Origin: an uncultured Clostridium sp.
Lineage (GTDB): Bacteria; Bacillota; Clostridia; Christensenellales; Borkfalkiaceae
NCBI GenBank assembly: GCA_900555925.1
Contig: USMU01000058.1
Location: 1-10,520, forward strand
Reading direction: 5' to 3'
Length of the DNA: 10,520 nt
Shown here: positions 1 through 7,705 of the stretch, in pieces
How the letters are laid out: each line of letters starts with the position of its first letter
Position numbering within the stretch: the first letter of the stretch is position 1
Made by a program: the position numbers and the translations under genes
The notes under the pieces: model-generated
What the model was told of the DNA's origin: nothing
The model's input: only the letters and a program-made list of their open reading frames with translations
Databases searched by the model: none

Positions 1-2429
1 CCTCTGTCCACGATATAATCGACCGCGGCCTGCGTCATGGAGAGATACAGCTGTTTTTCCTCCAATCTCTTCTTCAATTCTTCGGAGAGAAGTTCCACGA
101 TCTTTTCCACCTGTTCTTTGACGAGCGGCTTAAAGAACACAATTTCGTCCAGCCGATTGAGGAATTCGGGACGGAAAGAAGCTTTCAACAATCTATCCAC
201 CTCTGACTTAGCGGCTTCGGAAATGCTCCCGTCGCTTTGAATCCCGTCGAGAACCGCCGACGAGCCGAGATTGGAAGTGAGGATGATGATGGTATTTTTG
301 AAATCGACGGTTCTGCCCTGTCCGTCCGTAATGCGTCCGTCGTCCAGAACCTGCAAGAGGACATTGAACACGTCGGGATGTGCCTTTTCAACTTCGTCGA
401 ACAGTACGACGGAATAGGGCTTGCGCCTTACCGCCTCGGTGAGCTGTCCGCCCTCGTCGTAACCGACATATCCGGGAGGCGCGCCGATGAGCCTCGAAAC
501 GGAATACTTTTCCATGTATTCGCTCATGTCGATACGGACCATATTCTTTTCGTCGTCGAACAGAGCCCGCGCGAGCGTTTTTGCGAGCTCCGTCTTACCC
601 ACGCCGGTAGGGCCGAGGAAAAGGAAAGACCCGATCGGCCGCCCGGGGTCGGCAATTCCCGCACGGGAGCGCAGAATGGCGTCCGACACGGCGTCGACGG
701 CCTCATCTTGTCCCACGACTCTCTGATGCAAAGTTTCGGGAAGGCGGAGGAGTTTCTCGCGTTCCCCTTCCATGAGCTTGGACACGGGGATTCCAGTCCA
801 GCGAGCGACGATGCGGGCGATTTCCTCTTCCGTCACGCGGTCCCGAAGGAGAGTGGAATCTTTGGCGGAAGCCGCCGCTTTTTCGCTCTCTTCCAGTTCT
901 TTTTTCAATTGAGGAATCTTGCCGTATTGCAATTTGGAGGCGGTTTCGAGGTCGTATTCTCTCTGCGCCTTTTCGAGCTGCGCATTTGCTTGTTCGAGCT
1001 CCTCCCGAATTTTCTGAACCTTGCCGATAGAATTTTTCTCGTTGTCCCATTTGCTCTTCATTTCCGCGTATTGAGCGCGCAAGGAGGCGAGCTCCTTTTG
1101 CGTATCGGCGAGGTGCGCGGCGGAAAGATTGTCCGTCTCCTTTTTGAGGGCGTTCTCCTCGATTTCGAGTTGCATGATCTTTCGGGAAATCTCATCCATT
1201 TCTGCAGGCATGGACTCCATTTCCGTCTTGATCATGGCGCAAGCCTCGTCGACGAGGTCAATGGCCTTGTCGGGCAGGAAACGGTCGGTGATGTAACGAT
1301 TGGATAAAGTCGCCGCCGCAATTAACGCATTGTCCTGAATTTTGACGCCGTGATATACCTCGTAGCGCTCTTTTAAGCCCCGCAAAATGGAAATCGTATC
1401 CTCGACCGTGGGTTCGTCCACCATGACGGGCTGGAACCTCCGTTCGAGGGCGGGATCCTTTTCGATATATTTGCGGTATTCGTCCAAGGTCGTCGCGCCG
1501 ATACAGTGCAATTCGCCGCGCGCCAGCATGGGTTTTAACAGATTCCCCGCGTCCATGGCCCCGTCCGTTTTACCCGCACCGACAATCGTGTGCAGCTCGT
1601 CGATAAAGAGGATAATGCCGCCCTCGCTCTTCTTGACTTCGGACAACACGGCTTTCAGACGTTCCTCGAACTCCCCGCGGAATTTCGCCCCCGCAATCAA
1701 AGCGCCTATATCGAGCGAAAAGACCTTGCGGTTTTTGAGGGAATCGGGGACGTCTCCCTTCATGATACGAATGGCGAGCCCTTCGGCGATTGCGGTTTTA
1801 CCGACGCCCGCCTCGCCGATCAGCACGGGATTATTTTTCGTCTTTCTCGACAAAATGCGGATGACGTTCCGAATTTCCTCGTCCCTGCCGATAACGGGAT
1901 CGATTTTATGCTGTCTCGCCTTTTCGACGAGGTCAGTGCCGTACTTATTGAGCACGTCATAAGTATCTTCGGGATTTTCGCTGTTTACGCGCTGATTTCC
2001 GCGCACGCTCGCCACGGCCTGCATAAAAGCGTTCTGTTCGATCGAAAATTGCTTCAAGAGTCTCTTTATCGCCGCATCGGGTTTTTCCGTCAGGCCGAAG
2101 AAGAGGTGTTCCACGGACACATAGCTGTCCCCCATCTTCGCCGCTTGTTTTTCCGCGGCGTCCAAAGCCTCCGCCAAAGCGGAAGAGAGATATTGTTCCG
2201 CACCGCTCACTTTTACGCAACGGGCAATTTCTCCCTGCGCCGCCGAGCGCAGTCCTTCCAAATCGATCTCCATTTTTTTCAAAAGCTGGGGAATCAATCC
2301 CTCGTCCGCCGTGATCAGAGCGTAAAAAAGATGCACCTGCCCTATTTCTTGATTGCCGTATTCTTTCGCGACGCTCTGCGCCTCCTGCAAAGCCGTCACG
2401 GATTTTTCCGTAAATTTCCGCATATCCAT
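1..2429 (-). CDS. clpB: ATP-dependent disaggregase ClpB, 3' end cut off by the window
   Basis: Cytoplasmic Hsp100 ring ATPase that pulls polypeptides out of aggregates together with DnaK. About 809 codons are visible of a family length near 860, so roughly the last 50 residues lie left of base 1. The order is the ClpN double repeat (residues 1-145), AAA-1 with Walker A GEAGVGKT (205-212) and Walker B ILFIDELH (273-280), a glutamate/lysine-rich coiled-coil middle domain (roughly 400-530), and AAA-2 with Walker A GPTGVGKT (606-613) and the pore-loop sequence GYVGYDEGG. The middle domain and the absence of a ClpP-docking loop in what can be read separate it from ClpA/ClpC. The ATG at 2429 is chosen because GGGGAGG lies 8 bases upstream (2438-2444); a second in-frame ATG two codons later has no such site. 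No CIRCE or CtsR operator is visible upstream, which is unusual for a Firmicute clpB. Identity is certain from motifs and length. Confidence 0.97.
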   Translation of the reverse strand, partial: MDMRKFTEKSVTALQEAQSVAKEYGNQEIGQVHLFYALITADEGLIPQLLKKMEIDLEGLRSAAQGEIARCVKVSGAEQYLSSALAEALDAAEKQAAKMGDSYVSVEHLFFGLTEKPDAAIKRLLKQFSIEQNAFMQAVASVRGNQRVNSENPEDTYDVLNKYGTDLVEKARQHKIDPVIGRDEEIRNVIRILSRKTKNNPVLIGEAGVGKTAIAEGLAIRIMKGDVPDSLKNRKVFSLDIGALIAGAKFRGEFEERLKAVLSEVKKSEGGIILFIDELHTIVGAGKTDGAMDAGNLLKPMLARGELHCIGATTLDEYRKYIEKDPALERRFQPVMVDEPTVEDTISILRGLKERYEVYHGVKIQDNALIAAATLSNRYITDRFLPDKAIDLVDEACAMIKTEMESMPAEMDEISRKIMQLEIEENALKKETDNLSAAHLADTQKELASLRAQYAEMKSKWDNEKNSIGKVQKIREELEQANAQLEKAQREYDLETASKLQYGKIPQLKKELEESEKAAASAKDSTLLRDRVTEEEIARIVARWTGIPVSKLMEGEREKLLRLPETLHQRVVGQDEAVDAVSDAILRSRAGIADPGRPIGSFLFLGPTGVGKTELAKTLARALFDDEKNMVRIDMSEYMEKYSVSRLIGAPPGYVGYDEGGQLTEAVRRKPYSVVLFDEVEKAHPDVFNVLLQVLDDGRITDGQGRTVDFKNTIIILTSNLGSSAVLDGIQSDGSISEAAKSEVDRLLKASFRPEFLNRLDEIVFFKPLVKEQVEKIVELLSEELKKRLEEKQLYLSMTQAAVDYIVDR

Positions 2430-2437
2430 AACTTTTG

Positions 2438-2461
2438 CCTCCCCTTCCGCTCGCGGCGGAA
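2438..2461 (-). promoter_or_regulatory. clpB ribosome binding site with abutting hairpin
   Basis: On the minus strand the arms TTCCGC and GCGGAA (2456-2461 and 2445-2450) can form a 6-bp stem with a 5-base loop. It ends exactly where the GGGGAGG Shine-Dalgarno site (2438-2444) begins. The ribosome site is unusually strong and decides the ATG at 2429. Whether the small hairpin influences translation, for example with temperature, is inference only. Confidence 0.4.
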
Positions 2462-2483
2462 TTTCTTATTTTCGCTATATTTT

Positions 2484-2508
2484 TAACCCTTTTTTTCTTT
2501 TTTCAAAC
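2484..2508 (-). promoter_or_regulatory. Possible clpB promoter, sigma-B-like
   Basis: Reading the minus strand, GTTTGA (2503-2508), 13 bases, then GGGTTA (2484-2489) resembles the Bacillus general-stress sigma-B pattern (GTTTAA, 12-15 bases, GGGTAT). The same bases give only a poor sigma-A match (TTGAAA with a TAAAAA at 15-base spacing). The tract is very purine-rich, so a chance match is easy. Confidence 0.25.
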
Positions 2509-2588
2509 GTTTTTCAGATAACTTTTCGTAAAATATTTAGCGAAGTCTTTTTTCATATAGAAGCATTTTTCATTATGGGAGAGGAAAT

Positions 2589-2611
2589 AAAAACAGCCGC
2601 TTGTGCGACTG
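2589..2611 (-). terminator. Intrinsic terminator after the zinc-ribbon gene
   Basis: On the minus strand CAGTCGC (2605-2611), the loop ACAA, and GCGGCTG (2594-2600) form a 7-bp stem with one T-G wobble. Five T follow (2593-2589), then ATTT. It lies 134 bases past the zinc-ribbon stop and about 160 bases before clpB, so it separates the two transcripts. It could instead act as an attenuator if read-through into clpB matters. Confidence 0.7.
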
Positions 2612-2744
2612 AATTTTCAAAAGATTTTTTGCGTATTATCGAGTCTCTTCTTATTGACATCGAGTGTACTTTGCCTATTGGACAAGTCGGTTTTACCCAT
2701 TCGAAATATTTCTTTTGCAGGATACGAATTTTCCTTTCCTCCGC

Positions 2745-3023
2745 TTATGATTGCGTGACGATTGCCCAAATAATCAGTCCGGCGACAAGGATTGCGCCGA
2801 GAATCAGCCGAATGCGAAAAAGTTTTTTTGCGTCCATGGGGACATACTGTTTATATCCGCAGACGGGACACTTCCCATTTTCGGTTTCGGAGCCGCATTT
2901 CGGACAACGACCTTTTTGGGATTGAGCTTGATTATTTTCCTGTCCCTTTTCGGCCTTTTTTGCAGTATTTATATTATCTTTTTTTTCGTCTTTCGTCTTT
3001 TTTTGTCCGTCTTTGTTGTTCAT
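2745..3023 (-). CDS. Small zinc-ribbon protein with C-terminal membrane anchor (92 aa)
   Basis: Unrecognised small protein. Residues 1-37 are lysine/asparagine/glutamine-rich and probably disordered. Residues 40-55 form a zinc ribbon, CPKC followed eight residues later by CPVCG (Cys40, 43, 52, 55). Residues 71-89 are one hydrophobic helix (LILGAILVAGLIIWAIV), leaving only a three-residue tail. The basic stretch before the helix predicts a cytoplasmic zinc ribbon on a tail anchor. The frame stays open further upstream to 3284, but the ATG at 3023 is preferred. It has AGGTG five bases ahead, it is where the zinc-ribbon-type composition starts, and the promoter at 3159-3187 lies inside the longer version. 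It is transcribed alone and ends at the terminator at 2589-2611. Function is unknown; similar zinc-ribbon plus membrane-helix proteins are common in Firmicutes without an assigned role. Confidence 0.8.
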   Translation of the reverse strand: MNNKDGQKKTKDEKKDNINTAKKAEKGQENNQAQSQKGRCPKCGSETENGKCPVCGYKQYVPMDAKKLFRIRLILGAILVAGLIIWAIVTQS

Positions 3024-3158
3024 TCCTTCACCTTTTTTCTGTTCGATTTTTCTGCTTGGTCTCCCGTCTTCCTTTCGATTATGAAAACGTTCTTTCCGTT
3101 CCCGTTTTCTTTTTTCGTTTTGCCTCGTATCCGCTCGGCCGTTGTTTTTTCTGCTTTT

Positions 3159-3187
3159 ATTGTAGCATAAATTTTTCTTTCCCGCAA
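3159..3187 (-). promoter_or_regulatory. Promoter of the zinc-ribbon gene, extended -10
   Basis: On the minus strand TTGCGG (3182-3187), 17 bases, then TACAAT (3159-3164) preceded by TGC, which is an extended -10 (TGnTACAAT). The -35 is weak and the extended -10 compensates. Transcription would start near 3152, giving a purine-rich leader of about 130 bases before the ATG at 3023. Confidence 0.65.
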
Positions 3188-3225
3188 CAAAATAAAAGCA
3201 CGCGCCCGTTTTTTTGTCAAAAAAC

Positions 3226-3254
3226 TTGAAAAACGGAGAAAAATCTGTTATAAT
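3226..3254 (+). promoter_or_regulatory. Promoter of the DUF2156-GNAT gene
   Basis: TTGAAA (3226-3231), a 17-base spacer, then a perfect TATAAT (3249-3254). This is a strong sigma-A promoter with a predicted start near 3261. The position rules out the ATG at 3255 as start codon, because it would lie upstream of the transcript start. Confidence 0.85.
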
Positions 3255-3278
3255 ATGGAAAAAAGAAGAAGAAAGGCC

Positions 3279-4667
3279 ATGCAATTCACTCCCATAGACA
3301 AAAGTAACCTAAACAAACTTGCAGAATATTATAAACAATGCACCTATCGTATCAGCGACTATTCCGCGGGGATCAAAATCATGTGGCAAAATTCGGAATA
3401 CGCGTACGCGGAAGCCTGCGGCTGCCTTTTGGTCAAAAGTCGCTGGTATGGACAAGACTATTTCGATTATCCTGTCCCGTCGGGAGAAAATGCAGACATT
3501 CGGGGCGCATTGAGCGCATGCGGAGAATACTGTGCGGAACATTTTATCCCCTTTCGTCTCTGCGACGTGCCCGCCTGTGCCGTCTGTACGGTTTTGAGCT
3601 GTTATCCAAACATCGAAATTCGCGTAGAACGTAATTTTGACGATTATCTCTATCTTGCGGGGGATTTCATTAAATTCGAAGGCAAGAAATACGCAGGGCA
3701 GCGCAATCATATCCGTAAATTCCGAGCCTTATACCCCGAAGCGCGATTTGAAACGTTCGGAAAGGCCGATCACGATCGAATCCGCGCGTTCTGGAAGAAA
3801 TTCGGCGACCGGAATAATACGCCGGGCGCAAAGACGGAGCTCAAATTCGCCCATGCGATGACGGAATACGTAGGGAGCGATTTATTTATTTCGGGCGGAT
3901 TCACGCGGAACGGAGAAATCATTTCCTTCTGCCTGAGTGAAATTTGCGGAGAGACGCTCATCGACCATATTGAAAAAGCTCTGCCCGATTATGAAGGCAT
4001 CTACCCCGCGACGGTGCAGGAGTTTGCAAAAGCCTTTGCGGGCGGAGTGAAATATATCAATCGCGAGGACGATGCAGGGAGCCGCGGACTTCGTATTTCC
4101 AAACTGCAATATCAACCCTTGGAAATTCTCCGAAAGCATAGTGTGCACGTAAAGACAGCGATCAATCGGCTGAAAAAAATTCCCGTAATCAAGGGAGAAA
4201 ACGGCGTTTCGCTGACGCCGATCACGGAAAAGGATATACCCGCCTATAATCGTCTTTGTCTGGACGACGAACGGAACCGCTGGTGGGGATACGATTATCG
4301 GGAGGACTGTCCGAATCCCAAGCGCGACTATTTTTATAAGGACCAGAAAAAAGATTTTTCCAACCGCATGGCGATGAATTTTGCGATTCGCAAAGACGGC
4401 AAATTTTTAGGTGAAGTCATCATTTATAATTTCGATTTTAAGGGCGGAGCGGAAATCGGCGTGCGTATTCTTCCGGAAGCAGACGGACAGGGCTTAGGCA
4501 GGTATGCGTTTTCTCTCGCTGCAAATTATGCGATTTATACGCTCGAACTCACGCAAATCAACGGAAAATGTCTGAAAGAGAACATCGCTTCCGAAAAAAT
4601 GCTTTCTTCCGTCATGCAGAAAATCGGAGAAGACGACGTCTATTATTATTATCGCAAAATCGTATAA
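3279..4667 (+). CDS. DUF2156 (MprF C-terminal-like) and GNAT acetyltransferase fusion protein (462 aa)
   Basis: Residues 1 to about 290 match the pattern of DUF2156/LPG_synthase_C (PF09924) proteins: the opening MQFTPIDKSN, the KKYAGQRNHIRKF block near 136-148 and the NREDDAGSRGLRISK block near 261-275. This double-GNAT-like fold is shared with the catalytic half of MprF, which moves an aminoacyl group from tRNA to phosphatidylglycerol. No membrane segments are present, so it is a soluble relative whose substrate is unknown. Residues about 305-462 form a separate GNAT domain with the acetyl-CoA loop in ADGQGLGRYA (Gln404, Gly405, Gly407) and NIASEKML typical of motif B. The ATG at 3279 is chosen because the earlier ATG at 3255 precedes the predicted transcript start; its ribosome site (GAAAGG, two bases from ATG) is weak. 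The gene is transcribed alone and ends at the terminator at 4699-4732. Domain calls are confident, the reaction is not. Confidence 0.85.
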   Translation: MQFTPIDKSNLNKLAEYYKQCTYRISDYSAGIKIMWQNSEYAYAEACGCLLVKSRWYGQDYFDYPVPSGENADIRGALSACGEYCAEHFIPFRLCDVPACAVCTVLSCYPNIEIRVERNFDDYLYLAGDFIKFEGKKYAGQRNHIRKFRALYPEARFETFGKADHDRIRAFWKKFGDRNNTPGAKTELKFAHAMTEYVGSDLFISGGFTRNGEIISFCLSEICGETLIDHIEKALPDYEGIYPATVQEFAKAFAGGVKYINREDDAGSRGLRISKLQYQPLEILRKHSVHVKTAINRLKKIPVIKGENGVSLTPITEKDIPAYNRLCLDDERNRWWGYDYREDCPNPKRDYFYKDQKKDFSNRMAMNFAIRKDGKFLGEVIIYNFDFKGGAEIGVRILPEADGQGLGRYAFSLAANYAIYTLELTQINGKCLKENIASEKMLSSVMQKIGEDDVYYYYRKIV

Positions 4668-4698
4668 CTGCCGTTTTGATAAAATAGCTTGGCGAAAA

Positions 4699-4732
4699 AA
4701 CCCGAGGCGCTCTTCGCAGGGCGCCTCGGGTT
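4699..4732. terminator. Bidirectional intrinsic terminator between convergent genes
   Basis: AACCCGAGGCGC (4699-4710) and GCGCCTCGGGTT (4721-4732) form a perfect 12-bp stem with a 10-base loop. On the minus strand six T follow directly, giving a strong terminator for the lipoprotein gene. On the plus strand the tail is TTAATTTAT, weaker but usable for the DUF2156-GNAT gene that ends 31 bases earlier. Confidence 0.9.
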
Positions 4733-4743
4733 AATTTATAAAA

Positions 4744-5715
4744 TCAATCGCGCAAAATTTTTATCGGAATATCGGACGAGACCTTTTCGGGAAGCTCGAT
4801 AATCACAACTACGCCTTTTTTCTTCTCTTCTCCCGACGCGCCGTCTCCCCAATCGTCTTCCCAATCCGCTATTCTCGCCATGACAAAATCGCCGATATAT
4901 ACCCATTGCGGGATATATGTTTTCCCCGCATCTTCGTCGTACATTCCCGCGACGTAGAGACTTCCCGTTTCAAAAAATACGTCGTCGTATTCGGAAATCG
5001 CCTTCGGATATTTCCCGCCGTTTTCCGCTCCTTCAAAGGAATATTTTTCTTTATTCGTTTGGTAAAACTCTGCCAACTCGGCGACTGAATTTAAGATGAC
5101 GGGTCCGAATTCTCCTCCCGTGCCATAACCGAACTGCCCGACGGCAAATTCGTCCATATCGTAGGAAGTTTTGTAATCGAATTTAATTCCGGGTTTCCCC
5201 TCGGGGTCGCCGCTGTAATATTTATCAGCGCACGCCCTGTCCTTTTCCGCATCGATAATATCGAAACATTCTATTCCGATTTTATTTTCGTCTTTTTCCT
5301 CCCCGATTACCCGATAATGGAACCAATAGTCGAAAATAATTTTATACGTGTCCATCGTAGTATTCAGTTGATATCGACATGAACGGAACACCCCGTATTC
5401 GTACGGCTCTCCCCAGCCTTTCTCTTCGCTGCCGCCGGCAATCCTTTCAAAACCTTCAAAGTCGCCCTCAATATAATCGAATAATTTTTCTACACTTTCG
5501 TCGAAATCCTCTATTTTTGAAACGTCATCGTATCTGAACTCGTTTTTCACGGCTTCTGCGTCTCGCATAAATATCCCGTCGCATAATCTTTGCAGCATGG
5601 CGTCCGTAGTTTCTTTTTGATTTGTCATCACCCACGTATCGAAAAAATCCGATAAAGAACAAGAAGACGCTAAAAACATCCCCGCCGCCAAAAAAATCGA
5701 AACTATTTTCTTCAT
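4744..5715 (-). CDS. DUF5104-like lipoprotein (323 aa)
   Basis: The N-terminus MKKIVSIFLAAGMFLASSC is a lipoprotein signal: a short basic start, a hydrophobic core and a lipobox ASSC with the lipidated Cys19. The mature protein is acidic and would be anchored outside the membrane. The body matches the general pattern of DUF5104 lipoproteins. A short helical start carries DAMLQRLCDGIFMRDAEAVK, followed by DFDESVEKLFDYIEG and then a beta-rich domain. That family was named from Firmicute genomes and has no known activity. The ATG at 5715 has GGGAGG a few bases upstream. The gene starts 36 bases after the cls stop with no terminator between, so it is very likely co-transcribed with cardiolipin synthase; it ends just before the strong terminator at 4699-4732. 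Lipoprotein status is well supported, the DUF assignment less so. Confidence 0.82.
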   Translation of the reverse strand: MKKIVSIFLAAGMFLASSCSLSDFFDTWVMTNQKETTDAMLQRLCDGIFMRDAEAVKNEFRYDDVSKIEDFDESVEKLFDYIEGDFEGFERIAGGSEEKGWGEPYEYGVFRSCRYQLNTTMDTYKIIFDYWFHYRVIGEEKDENKIGIECFDIIDAEKDRACADKYYSGDPEGKPGIKFDYKTSYDMDEFAVGQFGYGTGGEFGPVILNSVAELAEFYQTNKEKYSFEGAENGGKYPKAISEYDDVFFETGSLYVAGMYDEDAGKTYIPQWVYIGDFVMARIADWEDDWGDGASGEEKKKGVVVIIELPEKVSSDIPIKILRD

Positions 5716-5751
5716 GTTTCCTCCCTTCCGTTCCGCCTCTTCTCCTCTTTC

Positions 5752-7584
5752 TCAAAGCAAGGTTTCAAAGACGCGCAGGACGGAATCGAACAGTCTGCCG
5801 ATAAACGTCTGCCGCGTATCTTCGAGCGAAATTTTTTTGGACTCCTTAAAGACCGCGAGGCAGTCCTTTTTCAGAGCCCCGACCGCGGGACAATGCGAAA
5901 AGTAAACGGCATTTTCAAAATGCAGATAGAGACTCCTGTAATCGAGATTGATGGTTCCCACGACGGCGGTCTCGTCGTCGCAGACCATGCTCTTGGCATG
6001 GATAAAGCCGGGGGTGTATTCGTAAATCCTGACGCCCGCTTTGAGGAGCGGCCCGTAATTGGCTCTCGTGAGGCGGAACACGGTCTTTTTATCGGGAATC
6101 CCGGGCGTCACGATGCGGACGTCCACGCCCCGTTTGGCGGCGTTACAGAGCGCCGTGCGCATAAAGTCGTCCAAAACGAGGTACGGGGTAAAAATATACA
6201 GATATTTGAAGGCGCGATTGATAAGTTCCAGATACACGGTCTCTCCCACGCTCTCTCTGTCGAGCGGAGAATCGTCATAAGGCTGAATAATTAATCCTCT
6301 CTTTTCCGGTTCCCCCTCAAAGCCCTCTGTCCTTTCGTAGCTCTCCTCCTCGTTTGTAAATTTGCGGTTTACTCCGCTTTCGTTTATCGCGATCGAGGGC
6401 AAACACTTTCCGAACCTTTCATTTGCCGCTTCGGCGGACGCGCCGTTTTTATCGTTTCCGTCCGTAGGTTCCGCCAATCTTCCCGACCTGACTTCCACGG
6501 GGATTTCGGTGCCGTTTTTCCCTACCGAACCGACGGGTTCGATTTCGGATTCCCCTTCGAGATATTCGGGAGCGATATAATTGCGCAAGGCCCCCTTGTC
6601 CTTTCGGAAAGCGTTCCAGATATTGAAAAACATCATGGTAAAGGAACTGACTGCCCGTCCCGTAACGCGCACGCCCGTGTCTTTCCATTTTCCGTATTTT
6701 ACTTTTTCGTCGATATATTCGTCCGCGAGGTTGATTCCGCCCGTAAAAGCCGTTTTTCCGTCCACGACGAGAATTTTGCGGTGATCCCGGTTGTTCATGC
6801 GCATCGTAAAAACGGGAACGGCGGGATTGAAGCGGAAACACTTGATATTCGGATGCAGAGATTCGAGATACTTGTCGTATTTGGGCGGAAGCAGGAGCAA
6901 ACTTCCCACGTCGTCAAAGATGAGTTTGATTTCCACGCCCTCGTTTGCCTTTTTGAGAAGGAGTTCCCTGAATGTATCCCACATTTTTCCGCCGGAGATG
7001 ATGAAATATTCCGCCAGAATAAACTTTTTTGCACCTTCCAAGGCATCCAGCATATCCTTGAACATTTCTTTTCCCGAGGGATAATAGGTGACGTCGCCTT
7101 CTCCGTACGCGGGATAATTGGCGTAATTCATGAGATAGCGGCAGGTTTCGGTATTTCTCCCTCCTCTGTCCACAAAGGCCTTCACTTCCGCGTCCTGTAC
7201 GAGGACGCCCGCATTTTCCCTCTTTGCGGCGGAAATCCGCCTGTTCATTCTGCGCGTCGGCCGCCCCTCCCCGAATAAGAGATAGAGCGAAATTCCGCAA
7301 ATCGGCAGAATGAGAATCATAATGACCCAATTGAGCTTTGCGCTCGGTTTCTCGTTGCGGTTGATGATATAGAGCACGAACAGTACGCCGAGAATCTCCA
7401 CGGCGAACAGAACCGCCCTTCCCGCCGTATAGAAACTGGCCATCAAAAAGCCGTAAAGAACGATCTGCACCAATACCAAGGCTACGGTGAGAATGACGCG
7501 GTTATAGATAAGCGTCTTATAGCGCCTGTCTTTGAGAATATTTTTTTCTATCCGCCTGCGGCGTCTTTCGTTCATGAATTTCAA
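5752..7584 (-). CDS. cls: Cardiolipin synthase, phospholipase D family, with extra inter-domain segment (610 aa)
   Basis: Membrane enzyme that condenses two phosphatidylglycerols to cardiolipin and glycerol. Two to three hydrophobic segments occupy residues 25-105 (about 25-51, 55-74 and 84-104). Two phospholipase D (HKD) motifs follow: HRKILVVD (His268, Lys270, Asp275) and HAKSMVCD (His529, Lys531, Asp536), each followed by GG/GT-IN-L as in the ClsA/YwnE group. Typical members have about 480-515 residues. The excess comes from residues about 344-428, a hydrophilic, probably disordered stretch between the two catalytic halves. The start is TTG at 7584, with AGGA five bases upstream; the in-frame ATG at 7575 is 14 bases from that site, too far. 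Its own promoter lies at 7626-7654, and the lipoprotein gene follows in the same unit. Family is certain; which of several Cls paralogues it is cannot be told. Confidence 0.93.
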   Translation of the reverse strand: MKFMNERRRRRIEKNILKDRRYKTLIYNRVILTVALVLVQIVLYGFLMASFYTAGRAVLFAVEILGVLFVLYIINRNEKPSAKLNWVIMILILPICGISLYLLFGEGRPTRRMNRRISAAKRENAGVLVQDAEVKAFVDRGGRNTETCRYLMNYANYPAYGEGDVTYYPSGKEMFKDMLDALEGAKKFILAEYFIISGGKMWDTFRELLLKKANEGVEIKLIFDDVGSLLLLPPKYDKYLESLHPNIKCFRFNPAVPVFTMRMNNRDHRKILVVDGKTAFTGGINLADEYIDEKVKYGKWKDTGVRVTGRAVSSFTMMFFNIWNAFRKDKGALRNYIAPEYLEGESEIEPVGSVGKNGTEIPVEVRSGRLAEPTDGNDKNGASAEAANERFGKCLPSIAINESGVNRKFTNEEESYERTEGFEGEPEKRGLIIQPYDDSPLDRESVGETVYLELINRAFKYLYIFTPYLVLDDFMRTALCNAAKRGVDVRIVTPGIPDKKTVFRLTRANYGPLLKAGVRIYEYTPGFIHAKSMVCDDETAVVGTINLDYRSLYLHFENAVYFSHCPAVGALKKDCLAVFKESKKISLEDTRQTFIGRLFDSVLRVFETLL

Positions 7585-7625
7585 TGCCGTCCTTTGAAAA
7601 TTTTTTATAACCCGTGAATACTATG

Positions 7626-7654
7626 ATTGTAACAGTTTTTTTCTCTTTTGTCAA
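7626..7654 (-). promoter_or_regulatory. Promoter of the cls-lipoprotein unit
   Basis: On the minus strand a perfect TTGACA (7649-7654), a 17-base spacer, then TACAAT (7626-7631). Predicted start is near 7619, about 35 bases before the TTG start codon. It is divergent from the rubrerythrin promoter; the two -35 elements are 51 bases apart. Confidence 0.88.
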
Positions 7655-7661
7655 CAGACGT

Positions 7662-7697
7662 ATTTTCCGCAAAAAAATTTTATAGGAAAATTTTTCC
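7662..7697. repeat. TTTTCC half-sites between the divergent cls and rubrerythrin promoters
   Basis: ATTTTCC at 7662-7668, GGAAAAT at 7685-7691 and TTTTTCC at 7691-7697 are copies of one short element in both orientations. The last two form a 13-base palindrome (GGAAAA-T-TTTTCC). They lie in the 51 bases between the two -35 boxes, a usual place for an operator. The region is A/T-rich, so chance is possible. Confidence 0.3.
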
Positions 7698-7705
7698 GAA
7701 ACCTA

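Larger units (their letters stand above)
2430..2744 (-). other. Intergenic region between the zinc-ribbon gene and clpB (315 bases)
   Basis: No open frame with a ribosome binding site is seen here on either strand. Reading along the minus strand, the stretch holds about 130 bases after the zinc-ribbon stop with no clear structure, except the 10-base palindrome GAAATATTTC near 2702-2711. An intrinsic terminator follows at 2589-2611. Then comes an A/T-rich stretch that must carry the clpB promoter, and finally the clpB ribosome binding site. Confidence 0.7.

Noticed and set aside
237..1307. 356-codon plus-strand open frame
   Set aside because: It lies fully antisense to clpB, has no ribosome binding site and no family pattern; the minus strand encodes unmistakable AAA+ motifs across it.
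2654..2659. Perfect TTGACA on the plus strand
   Set aside because: No acceptable -10 at 16-18 bases (best TATTGG) and no plus-strand gene downstream; treated as chance.
2430..2744. CIRCE or CtsR heat-shock operator upstream of clpB
   Set aside because: GAGTGTACT near 2662 recalls half of a CIRCE element, but there is no matching inverted half at the right distance, and no tandem GGTCAAA repeat.
3255..3278. Earlier ATG for the DUF2156-GNAT protein
   Set aside because: It directly follows the TATAAT box and would lie upstream of the transcription start.
3024..3284. 87-residue N-terminal extension of the zinc-ribbon protein
   Set aside because: The predicted promoter lies inside it, its composition is unlike the rest, and the downstream ATG at 3023 has a ribosome site.
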